DNA of 64,000 bases from Palaemon carinicauda (taxonomy: Eukaryota; Arthropoda; Malacostraca; Decapoda; Palaemonidae), in the NCBI RefSeq assembly GCF_036898095.1, contig NC_090759.1, positions 28,625,735-28,689,734 of the forward strand. The letters are read 5' to 3'. The notes below the pieces were generated by a model. That model saw only the letters and a program-made list of their open reading frames with translations. It did not search any database and was not told where the DNA came from. Numbering within the stretch: the first letter of the stretch is position 1; each line of letters starts with the position of its first letter. This document shows positions 9,941-20,859 of this stretch, in pieces. The position numbers and the translations under genes are program-made.

Positions 9941-11012
9941 CAACGTACCGACACATATAAGACAGTTCGAACGCATTGTTTTCCGAGGACTTCGCCTTCA
10001 TTTTTATAATATTTAATGAATACCTAACCTAACCTAATCTGGTAAAAAAAAGGTCACTAATCTAAAGGGGGGGGACAAACCAGCCGGCCCCCTGTCGCAG
10101 GTCACATAAAAAAATAATGATCAATCTTCAGGTAGAGCGGTACCGGTAGCACACTGTTCGAACACTTTCAGATGTCAATTTGGTTTCTATTTTTAAGAAT
10201 TATATAATTATTATTGTTAGTATTTATTTGCGGCCGGGGGTTTATGGTATTCAAAATATTGCTTTTTTAAAAATGCACTAACCGAGTGTGCATAGTATTT
10301 TGAGCTATCGAACAATGGCAACTTATGCAATAATACCCATATCCTTACCTATTTGGTAGACCGCCGTATCTTTAACTTATCTGAAAGGAAAGTATCAACT
10401 GTGTTTGCTTTATTCTTGAAACTGGGGTTTTTGGGCATATTTCCTTATTTAACCCATTTATAAAACTTGAAAAATATGTATTTCCAGGAACTACGGGCAC
10501 CAAAATGTTCAAAATACCTGTCGATACACTAATAACGCTTCTTTTTCCCTCCTAAATAAAAATTTGGTAACTAGTTTGGATGCCGTCTATATGGATATTT
10601 TTCTTGTGGTAAATACAAATTCAAGAAGAAAAAGTCTCGTATGTGAGATGTAGTTTGGTAAGGAGCTAGTACTGAAAGGGTGGAACTTGTATATGAACTA
10701 CCGTATAGAGGTGGGAGATTGTCCAAGAGAAAGTTTCCTGACAGAAATAAGTTATGATTTTGGGGTTCTGTCTGGGTGACTAAAATAAAAGCTGAAAGAA
10801 AGGTAATTTTTACGAAAGGAGGTACGGTATCTTAACTTATTCTTAATCTCCAAACTAGATAAGGGAGTTCAAACTTTTTATAGCAGGGTTATATTCAATT
10901 ATGTTGTAGAAATTGGTTTATGATTATGGTAAAACGACTGTTTGATAAACCATTTTTTTCTATGCTATTGTTAAAATTTGATATATGGTAGCTATTTTAG
11001 GTTGATACTGTA
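9941..11012. other. AT-rich spacer with no recognised gene
   Basis: I see no coding potential. A short run with three CCTAA units (about 10022-10038) resembles the arthropod TTAGG telomere repeat but is too short to interpret. Confidence 0.6.
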
Positions 11013-11870
11013 GTTTTAAATATTAAACTTAGCCGGTGAATATATAAATAGCTGACGTCTCCGACGGTCGACAGATTCCAAAAACTCGCGAGCGATCGCC
11101 ATGAAGGCTGCCGGGTGTCCACCAGCGCCGACTATCGGCCAGATACCGCATATACTTCTCTACTTCTCAACCAAACCAGTTCTTCTCTGTCGGTGTTAAA
11201 GACAACACTGGTTCCGCTCGCGCTTGACCTCGAGTTTTCTACCGATTGGTGAAGTACTTGGTTTTGGTTTTATTGCTTTCGCCGTGTTGGATTATTCAAT
11301 ACTATCTTCAAAAGAAATGCTTTTGAAAGGAGAGGAAAAGTTTTTGCCCTTGCTTTTTTAATCTCGCTCTGGTTTTTCCATAGAGAAAAGATGGCCGACC
11401 CTTCCCTCAGTGTACCGAAGTGTGTTAAAGGCTTTTAGTAATTATTTTATCACTTTATAAATTATTGTTGATATTTATAGATTTACCTCAATATATTTTA
11501 TATCTCACCCGCCTTTATTAGGCCTCTTCGATTAGCTTTCCATTTATACTAAACACCGAGATAAATTTTATGTTTTTGTTTATATGCGGCCTTTACCTAT
11601 TCTTTGTAGGCGGTCCTGACTTGGAAAACGAAGTTAAACAACGTTGAGCCCATTCAACTTTTATTTTTGTTTAGATAAAAACAGTTGCTCTGTAAGAGTG
11701 ATGAGATGAATATTTTTAGAATATATTTTAAGAAATTTATTCTTTGAATAGTCTTCGTGCTGTTTTTCAAAGATGAACTAACGTTTGGTTTATTTATGCT
11801 ACGCAGTTTGTGCTCTATCGTTACGATAGAGAAAGAGAGAATCACGGTTTCACTTTGCAGAAAGAGTAAA
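11013..11870 (+). mobile_element. Family-1 DIRS copy 1, left end (first half)
   Basis: Begins TTTTAAATATTAAACTTAGCC, the family-1 left terminus, followed by an ITR containing ACTCGCGAGCGATCGCC and a broken gag start (ATGGCCGACCCTTCC at about 11391). It breaks at 11870 where the family-2 element begins and resumes at 20657, as shown by the uninterrupted equivalent in copy 2 (21153-22560). Confidence 0.9.
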
Positions 11871-11911
11871 CGGATTTTGAGCGAACCGAAAAATCTATTT
11901 TTGGGTGAGAT

Positions 11912-12254
11912 AGCCATGGCGTCCTGATGGAAGGTTCCTTTTTGGTAGCTTCCTTGGGTATATAACTACTAAGATATTCCCAGAGAATTTAACCACAGGT
12001 TATCACAGAATTCTAACTTCTGGAGTGAGTATCCTAAAGGTTTCCCTTTAAGACATCGTATATCAACAGGGGACGCATGTATGAACGCGCCACATAGCTA
12101 TCTACACCCCGAACAGAGTTAATGCTTCGGTGTGTAAGGGCTGAGAATAGCTGGGAGCCGTTCCATAGCTAATCTCATTCGTGGCTACTACTGATACTCG
12201 AGACGTAAACAAACGGGCGCCATTGCTCAAATGACGTCACGTCCGTCTTTATCC
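11912..12254 (-). repeat. Right ITR of family-2 DIRS (element orientation)
   Basis: Reverse complement of 20301-20639 with few mismatches over about 340 bp, from CATGGCGTCCTGATGGAAGG inward to CGTCACGTCCGTCTT. Confidence 0.9.
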
Positions 12255-12332
12255 TGAAGCCAGTTGCTTGCCCATCACCATGATACAGTAGAACAGGGTG
12301 GGATCTAAAACTGGACGAAGTAGCAGGGAGGG

Positions 12333-12428
12333 TCCATCAGGACGCCATGGCTATCTCACCCAAAAATAGATTTTTCGCTTCGCTCAAAATCCGTTTTTTG
12401 GGCTCAAGCCATGGCGTCCTGATGGAAG
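12333..12428 (-). repeat. Internal complementary region (ICR) of family-2 DIRS
   Basis: Positions 12333-12393 are the reverse complement of the outer end 11871-11930, and 12394-12428 are the reverse complement of the opposite end 20622-20656. It therefore represents a copy of the joined (circular) ends, the DIRS hallmark. Confidence 0.9.
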
Positions 12429-12429
12429 A

Positions 12430-13235
12430 ATACCAGAGAATCAATGTATCGTGGTAGATTTTCCCCTAATAGTAAGTGCCAAGGCATTGACAAAACAGCA
12501 TAGTAATCTTTGATAAAGAACCATAGGGAAGAAGCATCCTGCCCCCCTTGGCAGTGAAGTTCCCATGGGCCATGCCGACGTCAAAGTGGTATTGAAGGGC
12601 TATTCATCCTGATAGAAGAACTTGAAGGACTTGGAGATGAAGCCGAATGTTTGGTATTTGTATAGGAACATTCTAAAAATTAGACCAGTGGTGGTTGGGC
12701 ACTGTGTATTAAGAAGGATGATTCATCTCCAGGGTATTAAAAGTAAGTGTTCGTGTTGGAACATTACATAATCAGAGTGAATATAAATTAAGAGTTAGTA
12801 TCTTAATTTCTTCATAACCATAAGGAAAGGGGGATAATAAAACTATGACAGGCATGTATTTCATAGTAAGTAGGAACTGATTGAGACGCACAGGTAATAA
12901 AAATAGAAATTTTTATTTCACAAATGCAGAAATTAAATAATTTACAGCAATAAGTAAAGTTCATTTACAGTAATTATAATGTACATAGTAATAAAGACTT
13001 GCTCTTGAATCTGAAAAGGAATTTCAAGTTTATTAGTAGGCACTCGTTCTCGAGGAACGCAAGTCTTTGATAAAACACATCATGCTCAGGGCATGCGGCA
13101 CTTGTGTGACAACTATGACATTTCACCTGGGATAAGAACAGTTATAAAAGCACTAAGTGTTTTCGACATCACTATGTATCGCTCGAGGGTCAACATAGGC
13201 ACCCGAAGAGTTAGAGTCCCAAGTAACTCACTGTT
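12430..13235 (-). other. 3' untranslated region of family-2 DIRS
   Basis: AT-rich sequence between the YR stop and the ICR. No ORF or RNA gene recognised. Confidence 0.6.
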
Positions 13236-16046
13236 CTACGCAGAGTTAGGTGCAGGTTTCATAACACTACCTGCGGCTACCACAAAATGTTTGACTTCGT
13301 GCACTTGTTTCGCATAATGTTTAAAGAAAACTCGCGAGGACTTCCAACCCGTGAAGTTTTTAAGGCTTTCAAAGTCCATACTCTGAAAGAAATTCAGAGA
13401 TGATGCAACTTTTCTAGGATCATGACCAGCGGGTGTACTGTTAGGATCCGCTCTGCGAATGAAGTAGGTGATTTTCGCTCTTAATTGTTTCAGTGACAGG
13501 TCGCTGCCCGATGTTTCTCCTTTGAAGAGTTGGCCTCCACCAAAGTTTGAAGTTCTGCGAAGATAGACTTTGAGGCTCTCTACTGGACATAGAGAGGCAT
13601 CCTCCTTCAGGGGGCATATTCTCCAGGGGCCCCATCTTTTGGTGGGTAATTCATTTTTGGCAAGAAACGTCGGATCAGGGGAGAGGGTAACTTCTCCTGT
13701 ATCGGTAAACAGGATGTGTCCGTCTTCTCTTGATAATGCCACTATTTCGCTGACTCGAGCTCCTGAAGCGAGAGCAAAGAGAAATATAACTTTCTGAGTC
13801 AGATCCTTGAGAGGGCATGAATCATTGTCCAAGTTGGAGGCGAAATGGAGCACCTTGTCTAGTGACCAGGAGATCGGTTTCGGTGGGGGTGCTGGGCGTA
13901 GGCGAGCACATGCTTTCGGTAGTTTGTTGAAGATGTCGCTGGACAGATCAATTTGGAAAGCATATAGAATTGGTCTGGTCAAGGCCGATTTGCAGGTTGA
14001 AATCGTATTGGCTGCTAATCCCTGTCCATGAAGGTGAATAAAGAAGGACATGCAGAAATCAATCGTGATTTCTTTAGGATTTTTTGTCTTGACGAAGGAG
14101 ACCCATTTCCTCCAGGATGATTCATATTGCCGTCTTGTGGATTCGGTCTTGTATTCCTCTAGGAAGTCCAGACTTTTCTTCGAGATCCCAAACCTCCTCT
14201 TTGCGGCTAGGGAGAGAAAATCATGAGATGAAGGTCCTTGATTTTCGATGATGAAGCGAAGACAGTCGACTTCTGTACTTGTTGAGAGAGAACTGGGCCC
14301 GGGAGAGGGATCAGCTTGGGCTGCAGCTCCAGGACCAGGGGGTACCAGTTGCTCCGAGGCCACTTGGGAGCCACTAGGGCCGCTGTCCCTTTGAAGGTTC
14401 TCAGTTTGGAGAGGACTTTCAACAGAAGGTTGGTGGGGGGGAACAGGTAGATCTTGGACCATCTGTTCCAGTCCAGTGACATGGCATCCACTGCTTCTGC
14501 TTTGGGGTCCTCGTACGGGGCCACATACCGAGGAAGTTGATTGTTGTCGCTCGTTGCAAAGAGATCTATCTGAAGTTCTGGGACTTGGTGAGAGATGAAG
14601 GAGAACGATCTTGCGTCTAGAGACCATTCCGACTCTATCGGGTTTGTCCGAGATAGAGCATCCGCTGTCACGTTGCGGAATCCTTGTAGGCGAACTGCAG
14701 ACAGGTGCCACTTCTTCTTCTCTGCCAGACGGAAGATTGGGAGAAGCACCTGATTTATCTGGGGCGATCTTGAGCCTTGGCGATTGAGACAACGAACTAC
14801 CACCGAGTTGTCTAAGGTTAGACGAATGTGGATCGAGGGTGGCGGGGATAACTTCTTCAGGGTTAGAAGGACCACCATGGCCTCCAAGATGTTTATATGG
14901 AACGTCTTGAACAGGGGAGACCAGGTGCCTTGAGCCTGTTTTTGGTGGGAGTGACCTCCCCAACCCTCCAGCGAAGCGTCCGTGTGGATGTTGAGTGATG
15001 GAGGAGGGTGTTGGAGAGGAATGGACCTTTTCAGGGCCTTTGCTTCTGACCACGGCTTTAGGAGAAGTCGCAGTCTGTTTGGAAGCCGTCTCTTGAGGTC
15101 TCTTCGAGCGATGGATGCCGAACGTCTCCAGACTCCCGCGGCATCCTTTAGCTGTGCGCGAAGCACTGGGTTTGTCACTGAGGCGAACTGTAGAGAGCCT
15201 AGAACTCGTTCCTGCTGGCGTCTTGAAATGCGTTTGGATTTCAGCAGTCGCTTGACAGACCCTGCTATTTCCTTCCTTTTCTTCTGGGGGATGGAAAGGC
15301 GGTGTGACTGAAGGTTCCATTGGATTCCCAACCACTGGAACTTCTGAGCTGGAGAGAGGCGAGATTTTTTCTCGTTGATCTTGAATCCCAGGTGTTCTAG
15401 GTACTGGGTGACTTTGTTGCAAGATTTCACACAATCTTCGGGCGATGGAGCCCAGACTAGCCAGTCGTCGAGGTAGGCCATCACCTGGACGTTTCGGAGG
15501 CGGAGCTGTTGTACTATGGCATCCGCCAGCTTTGTGAAGATCCGAGGGGCCACGTTGAGGCCGAAGGGCATGGCCCGGAAGGCGTAGCTTTTCCTTTGGA
15601 GTCGAAATCCTAGGTAGGAGGAAGCGTGATGGTTCATTGGAACATGCCAGTAGGCATCCGCCAGGTCTATGGAGACTGTGTAGGAACCTCGAGGCAGAAG
15701 GGTCCTTATCTGTTGAAGAGTCAGCATCTTGAACTTGTCGTTCGCTATGAACTTGTTGAGGGGGGATAAGTCCAGAATGACTCTGAGTTTGTCGGAGTCT
15801 TTCTTGGGGACACAAAACAGTCTCCCTTGGAACCTGGTGGACTTTACCTTCCTTATCACCTTCTTGTTCAAGAGATCTAGGACATATTCTTCCAGAAGGG
15901 GGGTTGATTGTTGGAAGAATTGCTGGAAGATTGGGGGTGGTTGAGTCCAATTCCAGCCTAGACCCTTCTTGACGATGCTGTGTGCCCAGGGATCGAAGGT
16001 CCAACGATCCTGGAATTGGCGGAGTCTTCCTCCCACCGGAAGCACT
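13236..16046 (-). CDS. Tyrosine recombinase (YR) frame of family-2 DIRS
   Basis: The frame opens directly after the gag TGA (16047-16049) and stays open to the TAG at 13236-13238. Its first two thirds overlap RT in another frame and look hydrophilic and Ser/Pro/Arg-rich without a recognised domain. The YR domain proper starts near LDFLEEYKTESTRRQYESSW (core-binding, about 14160) and continues to the catalytic domain. The catalytic set is visible: Arg in SGARVSEI, HDPRK (His-x-x-Arg), Trp in TGWKSS, and the nucleophile Tyr in FFKHYAK. It would integrate circular cDNA without a target duplication. There is no ATG near the start, so expression probably depends on readthrough, frameshift or a spliced or internal start. 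Intact. Confidence 0.9.
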   Translation of the reverse strand, partial: SASGGRKTPPIPGSLDLRSLGTQHRQEGSRLELDSTTPNLPAILPTINPPSGRICPRSLEQEGDKEGKVHQVPRETVLCPQERLRQTQSHSGLIPPQQVHSERQVQDADSSTDKDPSASRFLHSLHRPGGCLLACSNEPSRFLLPRISTPKEKLRLPGHALRPQRGPSDLHKAGGCHSTTAPPPKRPGDGLPRRLASLGSIARRLCEILQQSHPVPRTPGIQDQREKISPLSSSEVPVVGNPMEPSVTPPFHPPEEKEGNSRVCQATAEIQTHFKTPAGTSSRLSTVRLSDKPSASRTAKGCRGSLETFGIHRSKRPQETASKQTATSPKAVVRSKGPEKVHSSPTPSSITQHPHGRFAGGLGRSLPPKTGSRHLVSPVQDVPYKHLGGHGGPSNPEEVIPATLDPHSSNLRQLGGSSLSQSPRLKIAPDKSGASPNLPSGREEEVAPVCSSPTRIPQRDSGCSISDKPDRVGMVSRRKIVLLHLSPSPRTSDRSLCNERQQSTSSVCGPVRGPQSRSSGCHVTGLEQMVQDLPVPPHQPSVESPLQTENLQRDSGPSGSQVASEQLVPPGPGAAAQADPSPGPSSLSTSTEVDCLRFIIENQGPSSHDFLSLAAKRRFGISKKSLDFLEEYKTESTRRQYESSWRKWVSFVKTKNPKEITIDFCMSFFIHLHGQGLAANTISTCKSALTRPILYAFQIDLSSDIFNKLPKACARLRPAPPPKPISWSLDKVLHFASNLDNDSCPLKDLTQKVIFLFALASGARVSEIVALSREDGHILFTDTGEVTLSPDPTFLAKNELPTKRWGPWRICPLKEDASLCPVESLKVYLRRTSNFGGGQLFKGETSGSDLSLKQLRAKITYFIRRADPNSTPAGHDPRKVASSLNFFQSMDFESLKNFTGWKSSRVFFKHYAKQVHEVKHFVVAAGSVMKPAPNSA

Positions 16047-16144
16047 TCATTGCTTCTGGTGTCCCGAGGGCTTGCTGCCTCGGCCGCTAGCTCCCTTTCC
16101 TCCTCTGCCTCTGGAGGGACGGCGAGATGCGTCTCTGCTTGCAC
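14207..16144 (-). CDS. Reverse transcriptase/RNase H/methyltransferase-like protein of family-2 DIRS
   Basis: A 645-residue open frame overlapping the gag end by about 98 nt and in +1 phase relative to gag. The first codon of the open stretch is GTG and no suitable ATG lies nearby. RT core: DLSPLNKFI, SIDLADAYWHVPM, FGLNVAP and the catalytic YLDD at residues 224-227. RNase H: HTDASLEGWGG, INILEAMV and LTLDNSVVV supply the D-E-D set. The C-terminal DAM-like region contains IDLFAT and LFPPTN, the latter at the position of the D/N-PP-Y/F catalytic loop of N6-adenine methyltransferases. No internal stop. It would make cDNA from element RNA. Confidence 0.93.
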   Translation of the reverse strand: MQAETHLAVPPEAEEERELAAEAASPRDTRSNEVLPVGGRLRQFQDRWTFDPWAHSIVKKGLGWNWTQPPPIFQQFFQQSTPLLEEYVLDLLNKKVIRKVKSTRFQGRLFCVPKKDSDKLRVILDLSPLNKFIANDKFKMLTLQQIRTLLPRGSYTVSIDLADAYWHVPMNHHASSYLGFRLQRKSYAFRAMPFGLNVAPRIFTKLADAIVQQLRLRNVQVMAYLDDWLVWAPSPEDCVKSCNKVTQYLEHLGFKINEKKSRLSPAQKFQWLGIQWNLQSHRLSIPQKKRKEIAGSVKRLLKSKRISRRQQERVLGSLQFASVTNPVLRAQLKDAAGVWRRSASIARRDLKRRLPNRLRLLLKPWSEAKALKRSIPLQHPPPSLNIHTDASLEGWGGHSHQKQAQGTWSPLFKTFHINILEAMVVLLTLKKLSPPPSIHIRLTLDNSVVVRCLNRQGSRSPQINQVLLPIFRLAEKKKWHLSAVRLQGFRNVTADALSRTNPIESEWSLDARSFSFISHQVPELQIDLFATSDNNQLPRYVAPYEDPKAEAVDAMSLDWNRWSKIYLFPPTNLLLKVLSKLRTFKGTAALVAPKWPRSNWYPLVLELQPKLIPLPGPVLSQQVQKSTVFASSSKIKDLHLMIFSP

Positions 16145-17996
16145 CTCTGTTTGAGCCTCTACCTTTGGGACGAAAGGTAGTTGTCTGTTGCTCGAAAGCA
16201 GGGGTGAAGACCGGTGACTGTGACAACACCGGTTGGGTGACCAATTGAAAGGTCTGTTGTGGCTGGGCTGCCACTTGGGAGGTAGCGGGTCCCGGAAACT
16301 GACGTCTTTGTTGACGTTGCTGGGGTTTCTGTTTTTGGGATTTCCTCTTAGGTTGAGGTCCGTCGTCCTGAGAGGGTTTCCTTTTCCTAGACATGCCCCA
16401 CTTGTGGAGAAGGTTCCTATTCTCCGTGGCGGCTTTGTCGGTGATTTCCTTCACGAGGTCAGAAGGAAAGAGGTGTTTACCCCAGATGTTGGAGGAAATC
16501 AGCCTCCGGGGTTCGTGTTTCACAGTGGCACCTGCGAACACGAATTCACGACAGGCTCTCCTAGCCTTCATGAAGTGGTACAAGTCCTTCATCACGGTCG
16601 TCATGTGGGATTTGGAGAGTACCATGTAGTGGTCTGGTACTCTGGTGTCACAGGCCATAATTTCAAGTTGGACTTGATGAGATAAGGATGCTGCGAGCCT
16701 CTCCTTCGTATCTTGTTCCCGACGAAGGAGGTGATCGTTGAGCTTAGGGAGGTCTTCATTAAACTGACGTCCGGCGACGTCAGGATCTAGCTTTCCCACG
16801 ACGAAAGTATGCTGGATATCCTTCCAGTGTCGAGCGTCAGGGGGAGTTACTATGGAGAAGGGTCTGCACTCCTCCAGTGCAGGGCAGGCTTTCCCCTCTT
16901 CCACAGCCTTAAGGCACGCAGTGAAGGCCTTTTCCAGGAATGGAAGAACCGCACTTTCAGGTGCGACATAAGTAGGGTGCTTCTTGCTCAGGGCCGGAAG
17001 CTTAGAGCAGGTAAAACCCCTACTCTTGAATGTGGTGGCTAGCATAGCCTAGGCCTTCGCGAGATCGAACACTATCTCTTCCTTCGGTTCGGTCTCTTCC
17101 TTAGAGGCAGGTTCAGAACGCAGACGGACGTAACAGTCTGGGTAGGCCTCAAAGTTTGGGAAGAACTCCACGTCTTCCAAAGGGACCGTGCCGATCTTAT
17201 CGCTGATGAAGATCCTGCCGGTCGCGATAACCATATGCTCAGCATACCTCCACGGGTTGGCATGTGAGCAAGCGGGGAGATCCTTAACCGAAATCTTCTT
17301 CGGTTCTCTGGATCCCATCATGGACCTGATGAACTCCTGATTCTCCTTTAACCTGTCGTCCATGACGGCTCTAATCAACCGGATCATTTCTTGAGTGGAA
17401 GAAGAGGGATCCGGGGTCGCGGAGGTAGACGGAATAGACACTTCCGTCGGTGTAGGAGTAGGAGCGGGGGTGGAAGGAGGAGCGACCTCTTGCTCCGACT
17501 CGGCGTATTCCACCTTGTCTTCGTCATCTTCGGCTCCTTGAGCCATAAGAGTCTTCTCCGTGTCTTCCGAGACATCCGACATCTGTTCGTCATCTTCGGA
17601 ATCCAGGCGGCACTCGTGCATGGACTGAGCCATGACAACATCAGGTTCCACTGTAATTTGGACAGTGGGAATCACGTCTTTGGGTACCACTGAATCAGGG
17701 GAGGCCTTAGGGAACAGGAGTGACCTCAATTCTTCGGTGGCCAGGTACGGTCCGGTGGCATTCTTCTGGAAGCCACGCACCCACTTGCGTAGCTTTTCCC
17801 GAGAAATGTCTCTGACCTCCGCTGAGGGAGGGTTATGGAAGGCGTCAACTAGGTGAGCCTGGCAGACCGTACAGTTCAGTGGATTCCAAAACTTCAGATC
17901 CCCTTTCTTGTCAGCACAAGGGGCGTGAGTCCTGCAAGCCGTATGCCCGTAGAACTGCGGGCGTTTCACAGCGCAGAAGTCGAAGTCACACTTCAT
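16047..17996 (-). CDS. Gag of family-2 DIRS, interrupted by one in-frame TAG
   Basis: The reading frame starts MKCDFDFC at 17996 and runs to TGA at 16047-16049, with a single internal TAG at 17049-17051 followed closely by ATG at 17043. The N-terminus has a Cys/His set (C3, C8, H18, C21, H24, C27, C42, C45) consistent with zinc binding. An acidic, Ser/Pro/Thr-rich middle (about residues 120-205) follows, then a more conserved globular part, and finally a basic Lys/Arg/Gln tail ending in RG-rich repeats (RPKGRGSNRG, RGRGGKG) suited to RNA binding. Either the TAG is a recent point mutation or gag is made as two proteins. Function as gag is inferred from position and composition. Confidence 0.8.
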
Positions 17997-20300
17997 CTGC
18001 TCCTCCTGTGGAAGAAAGAGAAAATGAGTATGGGGGGAGTCATAAGAATGGCTCTTAAACTAAGTTAATATTAATTATTAATTTTAACTTAATGAAGGGT
18101 GTGATGCATAGAGATTGAAATAGTAAAGGAGAACATACTCCATGCATCTCGCCCGGCTGGTTACCGTAAGCTTTGTCCTTGGATAATCCGAGAGACCGAA
18201 GGCACCGGATAGTATTCCTTAAAATTCCATAGGGCAATGGAATTCCGTGGAAAAACCAAGGGTAAGATTGGGACCGAGATCATTCAGTCCCAAGCTAGGG
18301 GCTAGAGGGCCTCCTTTTAAGGTAACTGCTTCCGGCAACCAGCCGCGCTAAGATGCACGCAGCATGCTGGAATTTAGAAGAATGCAAAGAGACAGCATGA
18401 TCACTAACAGAACAGTACTAAGGTATTGATCTTAAGAGTGGAAACAGGCCATCTGTTTGCGGTGTAGGGCTATCAGTATCATATGATAGCTAGTAGAAGG
18501 GGGTGCAAGTATTCTTGATGCCTCCGGGGGTTTCCGGCAAGCCTCTGGCATGCCGGAGGTCGCTCCAGCAGAGTTTCTGGCATTAGGACAGACAATATTT
18601 AAGTCAAGAGTAATACCAGGGTGGCGGCCGCCGGCACAACGGCGGCACGCCGGAAGGGGAGCGGCGGCTCCGGCAGTCGGAGGATGCCGGATTGGTGACT
18701 GGGACAAGGATGGTTATAGCGGAACCAGGTTGCCGGCAGTAGATGCCGGCACTCCGGTGGCCGACCGGCGGGCGGACGACAAAGCTAGGAGGGAGGAGGA
18801 GAGCCACCGGTAGGAACCGGCGGCAGTCGGCAGTCCCCCGGCACACGGGGGGCTGGCAGCATAAGGGTAGGGAGAGTCACCAAGGTAGGAGGCGGGTATC
18901 GCCGACAGTAGAGGCGGCAAGGGACCGGCACCCGGATAGTGAGAGAGACAGGGGGGAGGGATGCAAGAAGTCCAGTCATGGACTCCGGACATCCCCCCCC
19001 TGAGAGGGTGTACCCATGATAGAGGCAGGCTCTATCATCCAGGAGCAGGGGTCACAGAGGACCGGGAGCTAGGTAGCCCAAGGGAGGGCTAGGGGACACC
19101 CAAAGAGGGGAGACCCCCATATGCAGAACACATCCAGTGACTAACCCCATAGGACACTATGAAGGGTATATGTACCAGAGCGGACTGCACATGGAAGCTC
19201 GGGTAGCCCTACCACTCCACCCTAAGGAGGAGTTGTAGGACAGGGGACAGATGGGTATAGACTAACCTAAGTATAGGCTAGGCTATACAAGAGATAGGTG
19301 GGGAGGGGAGAAGAGAGAAGTCTTCCAAGGAAGGGTTTCTGTACCAGAGCGGCCACTAGGGAAAGGGAGGACACTCCTTAACCTAAGATAAGGCAGTCAG
19401 GCTGAAACGGTGCATGGGTACAGTTTCAGCAGGGGACAGAGAAACCCTCCAATCTAACCTAGAGCAGGGCTAATAGCCCTGAACTAGGAAAGATAGAAGA
19501 CATATCGCTATCGCAGGATAGTCATAGACTAATCCTAGCCATAGAGGAAGGGCTAGCCTAACCTCACTCTCGGACGCAACCCTAAGGGGGGTTCATTCCC
19601 ATAGGGAGGACTGAGAGGCGATAAATACTCCATTAGACACTTGATCCCTCTACTATGAAAGGGAATCAAGGCTAATTAGAGGGAATGCCAAGGCAGGGGA
19701 TGAAGGAAGCATATAGGGGTCCTACAAGTAGGTTAGGTTAGAAAGGGACACTAACTAACCTATCCCCTATATGGTCCCTGAAGGCGAAAAACATTTGCAT
19801 CACGGTCGAAAGTATTGTAAAATAATGCCACTATCTTCATAACTTAGCCTAGGATCACTAATAAAATCATGCATGAACACTTATGTATAGGCGTTCTGGC
19901 CTGGGGGCTATAGTAGCCGACTGGTATGAGGTCAATCGATGACCGATAAAAAGCGTCGAAACATGATATAAAAGTTCCTAGCTATGAAGACTAAATAAAC
20001 TAATGCGATCAATTAGTAAATAAGGCCGGAAGCGTTGTTGTGGCTAACTAAATAATGCATGCAAAACAACAACGACGCCATAAAATGGCGGGTCCGGTAG
20101 AGGCACAGCTCTGCCACAAAACAGCAATTATTTCGGAAAGTAATATTTACTTTACGGTCAGAGCTTAATTAAACAATACTGGAACCTTGTACTCAACTTT
20201 CCAGAAGATGGTGAGGCTGAAGGTAGCGACATAACGTAGATGCAAATCGATAAATGAAGCACAGGGAAATCCGTCTAAGTAGGGCAAGCTACTAAACAAA
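17997..20300 (-). other. Long 5' leader of family-2 DIRS
   Basis: About 2.3 kb lie between the left ITR and the gag ATG without a convincing ORF. A GC-rich block at about 18540-18960 contains many CCGGC/GCCGG words and short ORFs in all frames. The remainder is rich in CTAACCTA-like words. A promoter or packaging function is possible, but nothing specific can be pointed to. Confidence 0.5.
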
Positions 20301-20639
20301 GGATGAAGACGGACGTGACGTCATTTGAGCAATGGCGCCCGTTTGTTTACGTCTCGAGTATCAGTAGTAGCCACGAATGAGATTAGCTATGGAACGGCTC
20401 CCAGCTATTCTCAGCCCTTACACACCGAAGCATTAACTCTGTTCGGGGTGTAGATAGCTATGTGGCGCGTTCATACATGCGTCCCCTGTTGATATACGAT
20501 GTCTTAAAGGGAAACCTTTAGGATACTCGCTCCAGAAGTTAGAATTCTGTGATAACCTGTGGTTAAATTCTCTGGGAATATCTTAGTAGTTATATACCCA
20601 AGGAAGCTACCAAAAAGGAACCTTCCATCAGGACACCAT
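20301..20639 (-). repeat. Left ITR of family-2 DIRS (element orientation)
   Basis: Inverted partner of 11912-12254. The extreme end CTTGAGCCCAAAAAA (20642-20656) is unmatched at the other end but is present in complement in the ICR. Confidence 0.9.
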
Positions 20640-20656
20640 GGCTTGAGCCCAAAAAA

Positions 20657-20825
20657 TCGATTTTGACGTTTTGTTCATTCTTCTTTCAAACTGAAGTTTT
20701 TTAGATACTAATTTAAAGGAACATGTTAATTTTCAATTTCTTAGTCCTTTCAGTTTTTTCCTTTACAGTAGTCAAATAACCTGTTATTGACGAAGAGTGA
20801 GTGAGCCATTCTCTTGTGAGTGACA

Positions 20826-20859
<34 letters not shown>

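Larger units (their letters stand above)
11871..20656 (-). mobile_element. Family-2 DIRS retrotransposon, near-complete, nested in family-1 copy 1
   Basis: The element contains, on the minus strand, gag (17996-16047), RT/RNase H/methyltransferase-like (16144-14207) and YR (to 13236). It has ITRs of about 340 bp at both ends and an ICR at 12333-12428 complementary to both termini. The host sequence GAGTAAATCGATT (intact at about 22012-22024) is split as GAGTAAA at 11870 and AAATCGATT at 20654, with no target-site duplication. Only one coding defect is obvious, an in-frame TAG in gag, so it is a young copy. Confidence 0.93.

Noticed and set aside
10022..10038. Interstitial telomere repeat (CCTAA units)
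   Set aside because: Only about three units. Too short to separate from chance in AT-rich sequence.
17391..17693. Plus-strand ORFs opposite family-2 gag, RT and YR
   Set aside because: Shadows of the well-supported minus-strand genes.
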